Assembly: GCA_002339265.1 (NCBI GenBank)
Contig: DDKG01000091.1
Location: forward strand, 1 to 5,468
Origin: Massilia sp. UBA2604
GTDB lineage: Bacteria; Pseudomonadota; Gammaproteobacteria; Burkholderiales; Burkholderiaceae_D
Direction of reading: 5' to 3'
Length of the DNA stretch: 5,468 bases
Shown here: piece by piece, positions 1 through 5,468 of the stretch
Numbering within the stretch: the stretch's first letter is position 1
Layout of the letters: each line of letters opens with the position of its first letter
Notes under the pieces: generated by a model
What the model was told of the DNA's origin: nothing
The model's input: only the letters and a program-made list of their open reading frames with translations
Databases searched by the model: none
Program-made: the position numbers and the translations under genes

Positions 1-3
1 AGC

Positions 4-1482
4 ATGAACGAACAGGTCGCACGCAACGTCGTGCTGGTACGCTCGATCGAGTACGCCGATGTTGCCCACACGGTCCTGAGCGACGACGACCGCATGTACG
101 CCACCCGCAGTGCGCGCGAGCTTGCTGCCTGGCAGGCGGCCGACAGCCATATGGCGGTCAACCAGCATCACTTCCTGCAGCAACGCGCGGAACAGATCGT
201 CAAGCGACTGGGCGAACGCACGCCGGCCTTCGGCGCCTTCGCCCGCCGTGCGCCCGGCATGACCGGCATCTGGATCGCACTGCCGTTCCTGGCCTTTCTG
301 CTTGGCGCTGCGCTCGACCGCATCGCCGATCCGCACCGCGTCGACCTGCTGTCGGCGCCGCTGCTGGCGATCATCGGCTGGAACCTGCTGGTCTATCTCG
401 GCCTGCTGGTCTGGGCCATCGTGCCCGCCGCGCGCCGGCGCAAGGGCGGCACGCCGCTGCTGCGTCGCCTGAGCGTGGGCAAGGTGGCCGCGCCGCGCAA
501 GCTCCCGACCGCGCTGGCCGAAGGCGTCGCCCACTACCTGGCCGATTGGGCCGTACTGAGCGAGCCGCTCACGCGCGCGCGCCTGGCCCGCACCTTCCAC
601 CTGGCGGCCGCCGGCTTTGCACTCGGCGCCGTCGCCTCGCTGTATGCGCGCGGCCTGCTCACCCAATACGTCACCGGATGGGAGAGCACCTTCCTCGATG
701 CGCAGCAGGTGCACACGCTGCTGTCATGGCTGTTCGCGCCGGCGTTGACCGTATTCCCGTTCCTGCAGGGCTTCTCGCCCGCCGAAATCGAGCAGCTGCG
801 CTTCGGCGGCGCCGCCGGCCTACCGGTCGGCGACCGCTGGGTCCACCTGTATGGCGCGACCTTGCTGCTGCTGGTGATCCTGCCGCGCCTGGTGCTGGCA
901 CTGGTCGCAGGCTTGCGTGCGCGCCACCTGAAGCGCAACTTCCCGATCGATCTCGACCAGCCCTATTACCGCAAGCTGGCTGACAGCATCGGCGCCGGCA
1001 CCCCGGCCGTGCTGCGCGTGATCCCCTACAGCTATACGCTCGACGAACCGCGCGACCGCGGCCTGTGGGCGATCGCCGCCGCGGCCCTGGGCGGGCAGAC
1101 GCGGGTGCAGTTGCTGCCGTCGGTGGGATATGGCGTCGAGCTGAAGGACGCCTTGCGCGACACGCCCCTGAAGGAGGTGGACATCACCGTGACCACGGTG
1201 CTGTTCAGCCTTGCCGCCACGCCCGAAAAGGAGAACCACGGCGCGCTGCTCGACTACCTGGTCAAGCGGGTGCCGCGCGGCGTGGCCGTGCTGCTCGACG
1301 AGTCGCCGCTGCTCGAGCGCATCGGCGAACAGGTGGGCAGCGAGCGCGTCGCCGAACGCCATGCCTTGTGGCGCCAGTTCTGCAGCTTCCATGGCGCCTC
1401 GGCCCACGTCGTCAACCTGCTCCAGCCCGACAAGCATGCGCTTGAACTTGGCGCAGGCCTCGCCTTGCCGGAGCTGCGATGA
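4..1482 (+). CDS. DUF2868-family polytopic membrane protein, partner of the downstream GTPase
   Basis: This 492-residue protein matches the DUF2868 family as I know it: an inner-membrane protein of unknown function usually encoded next to a DUF3482 GTPase. Residues 1-85 are a charged, probably cytoplasmic N-terminal region, with a stretch around 34-70 likely to be helical. Hydrophobic segments lie at about 87-105, 116-140, 198-216, 236-253 and 283-304, giving four or five membrane spans. Arg/Lys-rich stretches at 143-166 and 305-311 suggest cytoplasmic loops by the positive-inside rule. Residues 312-492 form a soluble domain with alternating beta-like segments (VDITVTTVLFSL at 392-403, GVAVLLDES at 426-434) and no catalytic motif I recognise. 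The stop codon overlaps the next start in ATGA, so the two are probably co-translated. The ATG is only three bases from the window edge, so no ribosome binding site is visible and the true start could lie upstream. Family assignment is from memory; the reading frame itself is secure. Confidence 0.88.
   Translation: MNEQVARNVVLVRSIEYADVAHTVLSDDDRMYATRSARELAAWQAADSHMAVNQHHFLQQRAEQIVKRLGERTPAFGAFARRAPGMTGIWIALPFLAFLLGAALDRIADPHRVDLLSAPLLAIIGWNLLVYLGLLVWAIVPAARRRKGGTPLLRRLSVGKVAAPRKLPTALAEGVAHYLADWAVLSEPLTRARLARTFHLAAAGFALGAVASLYARGLLTQYVTGWESTFLDAQQVHTLLSWLFAPALTVFPFLQGFSPAEIEQLRFGGAAGLPVGDRWVHLYGATLLLLVILPRLVLALVAGLRARHLKRNFPIDLDQPYYRKLADSIGAGTPAVLRVIPYSYTLDEPRDRGLWAIAAAALGGQTRVQLLPSVGYGVELKDALRDTPLKEVDITVTTVLFSLAATPEKENHGALLDYLVKRVPRGVAVLLDESPLLERIGEQVGSERVAERHALWRQFCSFHGASAHVVNLLQPDKHALELGAGLALPELR
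1470..1473 (+). promoter_or_regulatory. Ribosome binding site of the GTPase gene
   Basis: GGAG lies five bases before the ATG at 1479, inside the last codons of the upstream membrane-protein gene. Together with the ATGA stop/start overlap it supports this start and translational coupling of the pair. Confidence 0.7.
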
Positions 1483-3011
1483 TCACGCCCGCCAAAATCC
1501 AGTTCGCGCTGGTCTCGCACACCAACAACGGCAAGACCACGCTGGCGCGCACCCTGGTCGGGATGGACGTCGGCGAGATTCGCGACGCCGCCCACGTCAC
1601 CCAGATCTCGGAAGGCTATCCACTATTAAGCACCGAGGAGGGCGACTCGCTGGTGTTGTGGGATACGCCGGGCTTCGGCGATTCGGTGCGCCTGCACAAG
1701 CGTCTCGCGCTGGCCGGCAACCCGATCGGCTGGTTCCTGCGCGAGGTGTTCGACCGTTACCGCGACCGCCCGTTCTGGCTCAGCCAGCAGGCGCTGCGCG
1801 CGGCGAGGGAAGAGGCGGACGTCGTGCTCTACCTGGTCAACTCGTCCGAATCGCCGCAGGACGCCGGTTATCTGCCGTCGGAGATGAAGATCCTCGAGTG
1901 GCTCGGCAAGCCGGTGGTCGTGCTGCTCAACCAGGTCGGCCCACCGCGTCCGGCGCACGAGGAGCAGGCCGAACCCAAGCGCTGGAAGCAGCATCTGGCG
2001 CAGTATTCGGTGGTGAAGGAAGTGCTGCCGCTGGACGCCTTCGCGCGCTGCTGGGTGCACGAGCATGTGTTCTATGAATCGGTGGCGGGCCTGATCGAAG
2101 AGGACAAGCGTCCTGCCTATGCGCGCCTGCTGGCCGCGTGGGCCGAGCGTAATCGCGTGCGCTATGCGAGCGCGTTGAACATGAGCGCCGAGCAGATCGC
2201 AGCGGCGGCGCGCGACAGCGAGCCGCTGGGCGAAGAGCGCACCGGCATGCTGCGCACGGCGCTGAAGGCGGTGGGCATCGGCAAGGACGAGCAGCGCCGC
2301 CAGGATCTCGCGATGGCGGCGCTGGTGCAGCGCCTGAACGACGGCATCAACCATGTGACCGCGCGCATGCTGTCGCTGTACCGCATCGATCCGGGACAGG
2401 CGGTGAACGTCAACGCGCGCGTGCGCGAGAACTTCGCGGTGCGCGCGCCGGTGGACAAGGCGCAGGCCGGGCTGCTCGGCGCAGTGGTGTCGGGCGCGGC
2501 CACCGGCTTGTCGGCCGACGCGATGGTCGGCGGACTGACCCTGGGCGCCGGTGCGCTGCTGGGCGCGATCGCCGGCGGCATCACGGCGGCCGGCGCGGCC
2601 TGGGGTTTCAACCAGGGCACCGACCGCAACCAGGCCAATGTGAAGTTCGCGAATCCCTTCCTGCAGACACTGCTGGCGAGCGCCGTGCTGCGCTACCTGG
2701 CGGTGGCGCACTTCGGGCGAGGGCGGGGCAATTATGTGGAAAGCGAGGCGCCGCCGTTCTGGCAGGCCGAGGCGGAGCAGGCGCTGAACACCGTTGGCAT
2801 CAACGGCGACCGCCTGTGGCAGGCGGTGCGCGAAGCGCCGGACCTCGGCGCCGCCACGCGGCTGGTCGAGGCGGTGCTGGTGCCGGCGGTGACGGCGACG
2901 CTCGAGCGCCTGTATCCCGATGTCGCGCTGCCGGGCGCGCCGGTGCGGGAAGCACCGGCGGCGCCGACATTGGACAAGGACCCAGTTACTGGAACTGGTA
3001 CTGCGCGCTGA
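1479..3011 (+). CDS. GTPase with C-terminal DUF3482 domain
   Basis: This 510-residue protein opens with a TRAFAC-type G domain. The P-loop is SHTNNGKT (13-20), with Ser where the usual first Gly sits. T41 is a possible switch I threonine. Switch II is WDTPGFGD (61-68). The expected guanine-specificity motif NKxD is replaced by NQVG (151-154), following the strand VVVLLN. About 88 residues separate the G3 and G4 motifs, longer than in Era-like GTPases, and include an aromatic-rich segment (84-100). Residues from about 165 onward match DUF3482, a region of unknown function attached to such G domains. It contains a hydrophobic, Gly/Ala-rich hairpin (328-377) with GxxxG-like spacing that could insert into or lie on a membrane. 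The C-terminal tail (about 484-510) is Pro/Ala-rich and looks disordered. The 4-base overlap with the membrane-protein gene suggests joint function at the inner membrane. GTP hydrolysis is inferred. The 3' end overlaps the convergent receptor gene by 26 bases. Confidence 0.92.
   Translation: MITPAKIQFALVSHTNNGKTTLARTLVGMDVGEIRDAAHVTQISEGYPLLSTEEGDSLVLWDTPGFGDSVRLHKRLALAGNPIGWFLREVFDRYRDRPFWLSQQALRAAREEADVVLYLVNSSESPQDAGYLPSEMKILEWLGKPVVVLLNQVGPPRPAHEEQAEPKRWKQHLAQYSVVKEVLPLDAFARCWVHEHVFYESVAGLIEEDKRPAYARLLAAWAERNRVRYASALNMSAEQIAAAARDSEPLGEERTGMLRTALKAVGIGKDEQRRQDLAMAALVQRLNDGINHVTARMLSLYRIDPGQAVNVNARVRENFAVRAPVDKAQAGLLGAVVSGAATGLSADAMVGGLTLGAGALLGAIAGGITAAGAAWGFNQGTDRNQANVKFANPFLQTLLASAVLRYLAVAHFGRGRGNYVESEAPPFWQAEAEQALNTVGINGDRLWQAVREAPDLGAATRLVEAVLVPAVTATLERLYPDVALPGAPVREAPAAPTLDKDPVTGTGTAR
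2938..2960. repeat. Perfect 9-bp GC-rich hairpin near the convergent gene ends
   Basis: CGCCGGTGC and GCACCGGCG form a perfect 9-bp stem around the loop GGGAA. It lies in the last codons of the GTPase gene, and about 25 bases beyond the receptor stop codon when read on the minus strand. No T-tract follows on either strand, so it is not a standard intrinsic terminator. It may still pause polymerase or protect the 3' end of the receptor mRNA. The structure is certain from the sequence; the role is inferred. Confidence 0.45.
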
Positions 3012-5103
3012 CGCCCAGGATCCAGTTGCGGCCAGGGGCCGCTTCGTAATAGCGGCGATTGGTGTCGCCCACGATGACGGAGCCGACGTAGTCGCGGTCG
3101 AACAGATTGTTCAGGCGCGCGAACTGGCGCAGCTTCCAGCCGCCCAGCTGCTGGCTTGCCTGCACGCGGGCGTTGACGATCGCATAGCCCGGCGCCGGCG
3201 TGGCGCTGTTGGTGTCTTCCGCATAGACCTTGCTGTTGGCGACCGTCTCGAGCGACGCGCCATAGCGGCCGGCCGCTTCCTTCCAGCCGAATTCACCAAA
3301 GAAGCTGGTCTTCGGCAGGCCGGGCAGGCGGCTGCCTTTCGGCACCGCGCCGAAGGCTTCGTCGTAGACCGCGTGCAGCATGCTCAGGGCCAGGCGCGCA
3401 TTCCAGCCGGCGCCGAGCTCGGCGTCCACCGATAACTCGCCGCCCTGGCGCAGGGTTGCGCCGGCGTTGCGGTAGCTGGTGCGTCCGCCCGATGAAGCGT
3501 CGACCACCAGCTCGTCCTTCGTCTTGACCTGGAATACCGCGGCGTTGACGCGCACGCCGCTGGCGACCATGGCTTTCACGCCAGCTTCAAGGTGGGTGCC
3601 GATTGCCGGCGCGAGCCCGAAGTTGAAACCGCCGCCCGTGCCCGAATAGAACGATTCGTTCATGGTTGGCGTTTCGAAGCCGCGCGCCGCACTGGCATAC
3701 ACGTTCAGGGTCGACGACACCTTGTACAGCACGCCCACCAGCGGTGTGGTGTGGCGGAAGTCATTGCCGCCACTGTCGTCGCCATTGGACAGGTAACGGT
3801 CCTTGACGTCGAAGTCCACGCGGCTGTGGCGCACGCCGCCGCTCAGCACCCAGCGGTCGCGCTCCCACTCCAGCTGCACATAAGGATCGACGCTGGTCAC
3901 TTCGTTCTGTTCGTCGCGGCGCAGGTTGCCCTTCACGCCGAAGGTGTCGCCGACGAAGTTCTCGAAGCCCTGGCGCGCGTCCTTCGAGCGCGCCAGTTCG
4001 AGGCCGGCCGTGGCGCGCATGGTGCCGCCGGCGACCTGGCGCACTGCGCGCCAGTTGGCGTCGATGCCGTAGAAGTCGCGGTCGAAGTCGATTACGCCGC
4101 CCGAGTGGCTGCTCGGCGCCTGGAAGCCGCGCGAGAACGACTGGTACTGGATGACGCGGCGGTTGCCGCCATAAGCGGTCACCTGCAGGCGGTCGGCGCC
4201 GAACGTCTGTTCATAGGTCGCGCCGAACTGCTGGTGGTCGATGCTCTTGCGCGTGTCGTAGCGGTCGGCCAGCGTGCGCTGGGGCGACTGCGTATCGGTG
4301 GTGTCGATCTCGCCCGCGCGCGGGTCGCGCTGGTAGGTGGCCCAGGTCACGCCGAGTGGATCTTGCGTATCGTCCTGGCGCAGGCCGCTTGCGGTGAGCA
4401 CCAGGCGGCTGGTCGACGAGGGTTCGACGACCAGCTTGGCGTAGGCCTGCTTGCGCGTCGCAGCGCTGTGGTCGCGGTAGCCGTCGGTTTCGAAGCGCGA
4501 GGCGTCGAGCAGGTAGCCGATGCCGCCGCTGCGGCCGGAAGCGTTGGTGTCGAACTTGCGCTGGCCATAACTGCCGCCGGTGAAGCTCGCTTCGACCGTG
4601 GGCGTATCGGTCGGCTCTCGCGTAAAGAGCTGGACCACGCCGCCGGAGTGGTTGCCATATAAAGCGGACATCGGGCCGCGCAGCACCTCGATGCGTTCGG
4701 CGAGATCCAGGTTGAAGGTCGCGGCCTGGCCCTGGCCATCGGGCATGGTGGCCGGGATGCCGTCCGCCACCAGGCGCACGCCACGCACGCCGAAGGCGGA
4801 GCGGGTGCCGAAGCCGCGCGAGGAGATCTGCAGGTCTTGCGCATAGTTCTCGCGATTGCGCACCACGACGCCCGGCACGGCGACCAGGGCCTCCGACGCA
4901 TTGACGCGCAGCTGGGTGTCGCCAATCTGCGCCGCATCGACTACGTCGATCGCGGCTGGCAGGTCGAAACTCGTGTGTTCGGCGCGGGTGCCGCTGACCA
5001 CGACCACGTTCATCGGGTCGCGAATGTCTTCGGCAAGGGCTGCCAGGGGCCAGCAGGCGCATACGGCGGCGATCGCCGTAAGGCGCAAGACGGTGTGCTT
5101 CAT
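2986..5103 (-). CDS. TonB-dependent outer-membrane receptor, YncD/PqqU-like
   Basis: This 705-residue receptor would import a scarce ligand across the outer membrane using TonB-ExbBD energy. A Sec signal peptide spans residues 1-24, with probable cleavage after ALA and before ED. A TonB-box-like MNVVVVS follows at 31-37. The plug runs from about 45 to 165 and includes the typical LRGPMSALYG (141-150). The rest is a 22-strand-type barrel, with NNLFDRDY (665-672) near the C terminus. Segments such as ENYAQDLQ (85-92), GIPATMPDGQGQ (115-126), RYDTRKSI (281-288), RGFETPT (474-480), DASSGGRTSYRNAG (535-548) and YVGSVIV (672-678) closely match what I recall of E. coli YncD/PqqU, also about 700 residues and linked to PQQ uptake. 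An iron-chelate or other ligand is not excluded. The ATG at 5103 is chosen over the in-frame ATG at 5172 because a signal peptide and GGAG sit there. The final residue is Gln, with Phe penultimate. No cofactor-related genes adjoin it. Confidence 0.93.
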   Translation of the reverse strand: MKHTVLRLTAIAAVCACWPLAALAEDIRDPMNVVVVSGTRAEHTSFDLPAAIDVVDAAQIGDTQLRVNASEALVAVPGVVVRNRENYAQDLQISSRGFGTRSAFGVRGVRLVADGIPATMPDGQGQAATFNLDLAERIEVLRGPMSALYGNHSGGVVQLFTREPTDTPTVEASFTGGSYGQRKFDTNASGRSGGIGYLLDASRFETDGYRDHSAATRKQAYAKLVVEPSSTSRLVLTASGLRQDDTQDPLGVTWATYQRDPRAGEIDTTDTQSPQRTLADRYDTRKSIDHQQFGATYEQTFGADRLQVTAYGGNRRVIQYQSFSRGFQAPSSHSGGVIDFDRDFYGIDANWRAVRQVAGGTMRATAGLELARSKDARQGFENFVGDTFGVKGNLRRDEQNEVTSVDPYVQLEWERDRWVLSGGVRHSRVDFDVKDRYLSNGDDSGGNDFRHTTPLVGVLYKVSSTLNVYASAARGFETPTMNESFYSGTGGGFNFGLAPAIGTHLEAGVKAMVASGVRVNAAVFQVKTKDELVVDASSGGRTSYRNAGATLRQGGELSVDAELGAGWNARLALSMLHAVYDEAFGAVPKGSRLPGLPKTSFFGEFGWKEAAGRYGASLETVANSKVYAEDTNSATPAPGYAIVNARVQASQQLGGWKLRQFARLNNLFDRDYVGSVIVGDTNRRYYEAAPGRNWILGVSAQYQFQ
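3028..3042. repeat. Perfect 6-bp GC hairpin just past the GTPase stop
   Basis: GCGGCC and GGCCGC flank the loop AGG, starting 17 bases after the TGA of the GTPase gene. TTCG and an AT-containing stretch follow on the plus strand. It could act as a weak terminator for the left operon. However, the same bases encode the conserved AAPGR near the receptor C terminus (residues 688-692), so the symmetry may only reflect codon choice in a GC-rich genome. Confidence 0.3.
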
Positions 5104-5108
5104 TATTT

Positions 5109-5112
5109 CTCC
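5109..5112 (-). promoter_or_regulatory. Ribosome binding site of the TonB-dependent receptor
   Basis: On the minus strand GGAG precedes the ATG at 5103 with a five-base spacer (AAATA). It decides the start: the upstream in-frame ATG at 5172 has no comparable site and would put 23 non-signal-like residues in front of a good Sec signal peptide. Confidence 0.75.
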
Positions 5113-5170
5113 AAAAGATGGTGTCGCAAGCGCATGGCGAGAGGCCTTGCTAATCAGCCAATCAATATAC

Positions 5171-5202
5171 ATTGCAACAAAGAATTACGTGCGCACTGCA
5201 AT
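5171..5202. repeat. Short inverted repeat upstream of the receptor gene
   Basis: ATTGCA at 5171-5176 and TGCAAT at 5197-5202 are perfect 6-bp inverted arms separated by 20 bases. Because TGCA is itself a palindrome, the two sites also read as imperfect direct repeats (CATTGCAACA and CACTGCAATA) 24 bases apart. This could be an operator for the receptor gene, but arms this short can arise by chance. Confidence 0.2.
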
Positions 5203-5248
5203 AAGCTGGGCGACGTTTGTAGTGACAAAATTCTTTTAGGGAAGGGTC

Positions 5249-5278
5249 TTGCGGACCGGTGGCGAGGTTTGCTATAGT
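5249..5278 (+). promoter_or_regulatory. Sigma70 promoter, likely rRNA-operon P1
   Basis: TTGCGG (5249-5254) and TATAGT (5273-5278) are separated by 18 bases. A GC-rich discriminator (TCGCCTCCGC) follows the -10, a feature of promoters under stringent (ppGpp/DksA) control. An AT-rich UP-element-like stretch lies just upstream (about 5226-5240). Transcription would start near 5285-5287 and run rightward out of the window. Assignment as P1 rests on the second promoter 126 bases downstream and the leader-like sequence that follows it. Confidence 0.5.
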
Positions 5279-5312
5279 TCGCCTCCGCTTCGGGATGACC
5301 GAAAAATGTTAA

Positions 5313-5330
5313 CGTAATCAAGTGGTTACG
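5313..5330 (+). repeat. Small hairpin between the two rightward promoters
   Basis: CGTAATC and GGTTACG pair over seven positions (one T-G wobble) around the tetraloop AAGT. A smaller perfect stem, TTCGG/CCGAA, lies just upstream at 5289-5303. No T-tract follows, so neither is a terminator. Both would fall in the leader of a transcript from the first promoter. Confidence 0.3.
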
Positions 5331-5375
5331 GTAGCAAGATCGGCAGAGAAATCTGAGACGAAGCGAAATGAGGGG

Positions 5376-5404
5376 TTGACGAAAAACGAAAAACACTTCA
5401 TACT
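5376..5404 (+). promoter_or_regulatory. Sigma70 promoter, likely rRNA-operon P2
   Basis: TTGACG (5376-5381) and CATACT (5399-5404) are separated by exactly 17 bases; the -35 matches consensus at five of six positions and the -10 at four of six. The spacer is A-rich. Transcription would start near 5411. A strong rightward promoter with no coding sequence after it before the window ends fits a stable-RNA operon. Confidence 0.6.
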
Positions 5405-5410
5405 CTCTTT

Positions 5411-5468
5411 CCTCTGCTGCTGACGAACACAACGATTCGAAGCAACGCAGCAGATGATGCAGTACCGA
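5411..5468 (+). other. Start of a probable rRNA-operon leader, cut by the window edge
   Basis: After the second promoter the sequence has no start codon with a ribosome binding site and no open frame of note. Its first bases form a perfect 8-bp stem, TCTGCTGC (5413-5420) with GCAGCAGA (5447-5454), around a 26-base loop. The text resembles, from memory, leaders of Oxalobacteraceae 16S rRNA operons, in which a boxA-type antitermination sequence and then the 16S gene follow. None of those lie in the window, so a tRNA or other stable-RNA operon remains possible. Confidence 0.5.

Larger units (their letters stand above)
5104..5248. other. Upstream region of the receptor gene, no clear promoter
   Basis: This stretch holds no credible gene. 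Its AT-richer part (about 5155-5240) should contain the receptor promoter, but I see no convincing -35/-10 pair on the minus strand. TATATT around 5164-5169 and TTGTCA around 5223-5228 (both minus strand) lack good partners, so an alternative or regulated sigma factor is possible. I see no convincing Fur box. The AT-rich stretch at about 5226-5240 could also serve as an UP element for the rightward promoter beginning at 5249. Confidence 0.4.

Noticed and set aside
1626..2711. Minus-strand 361-codon open frame opposite the GTPase gene
   Set aside because: It is a shadow of the GTPase coding frame in GC-rich DNA: His/Arg/Gln-rich composition, no recognisable domain, and a strong real gene on the other strand.
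4313..4324. 12-bp perfect palindrome CCCGCGCGCGGG within the receptor gene
   Set aside because: Simple GC alternation encoding ordinary residues; expected by chance at this base composition.
3592..4662. Plus-strand 356-codon open frame opposite the receptor gene
   Set aside because: Ala/Val/Arg-rich translation with no domain, fully contained antisense to a well-supported receptor; a typical high-GC shadow.
5104..5172. N-terminal extension of the receptor to the in-frame ATG at 5172
   Set aside because: It would place 23 non-signal residues before a good Sec signal peptide, and GGAG sits at the downstream ATG.
5357..5427. Three copies of GACGAA (5357, 5378, 5422) around the second promoter
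   Set aside because: Too short and unevenly spaced (21 and 44 bases), and one copy is simply part of the -35 element; no support as binding sites.
5154..5432. Minus-strand 92-codon open frame across the intergenic region
   Set aside because: It would cover both rightward promoters, has no visible ribosome binding site or domain, and its codon use is unlike the neighbouring genes.

Overview
The window is GC-rich (roughly two-thirds G+C by eye) with bacterial gene packing. Codon bias, gene content and the likely rRNA-operon leader at the right edge suggest a betaproteobacterium, most plausibly of the Oxalobacteraceae (Massilia/Telluria/Duganella-like). That placement is inferred from memory of such sequences, not from a search.

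Left part (4-3011, + strand): a two-gene unit joined by a 4-base ATGA overlap. The first gene encodes a polytopic membrane protein that I place in the uncharacterised DUF2868 family. The second encodes a GTPase with an N-terminal TRAFAC-type G domain and a C-terminal DUF3482-type region containing a glycine-rich hydrophobic hairpin. As far as I know, neither family has an assigned function. The coupling suggests that the two proteins act together at the inner membrane. The left boundary of this operon lies outside the window.

Middle (2986-5103, - strand): a complete TonB-dependent outer-membrane receptor of 705 residues. It has a Sec signal peptide, a TonB-box-like segment, a plug and a barrel. 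Many motifs match what I remember of E. coli YncD/PqqU, the receptor linked to pyrroloquinoline quinone (PQQ) uptake. It converges on the GTPase gene, and the two coding ends overlap by 26 bases. A perfect GC-rich hairpin sits on each side of the overlap, each inside the opposing gene.

Right part (5104-5468): 365 bases with no credible gene. The part nearest the receptor gene holds its ribosome binding site and a small inverted repeat. The rest carries two sigma70-type promoters pointing right, about 126 bases apart, and the start of a structured leader. This arrangement resembles the P1/P2 promoters and leader of an rRNA operon whose 16S gene would begin just beyond the window.

I found no mobile element, CRISPR array, tRNA or recognisable defence system. 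The least understood content is the membrane-protein/GTPase pair.
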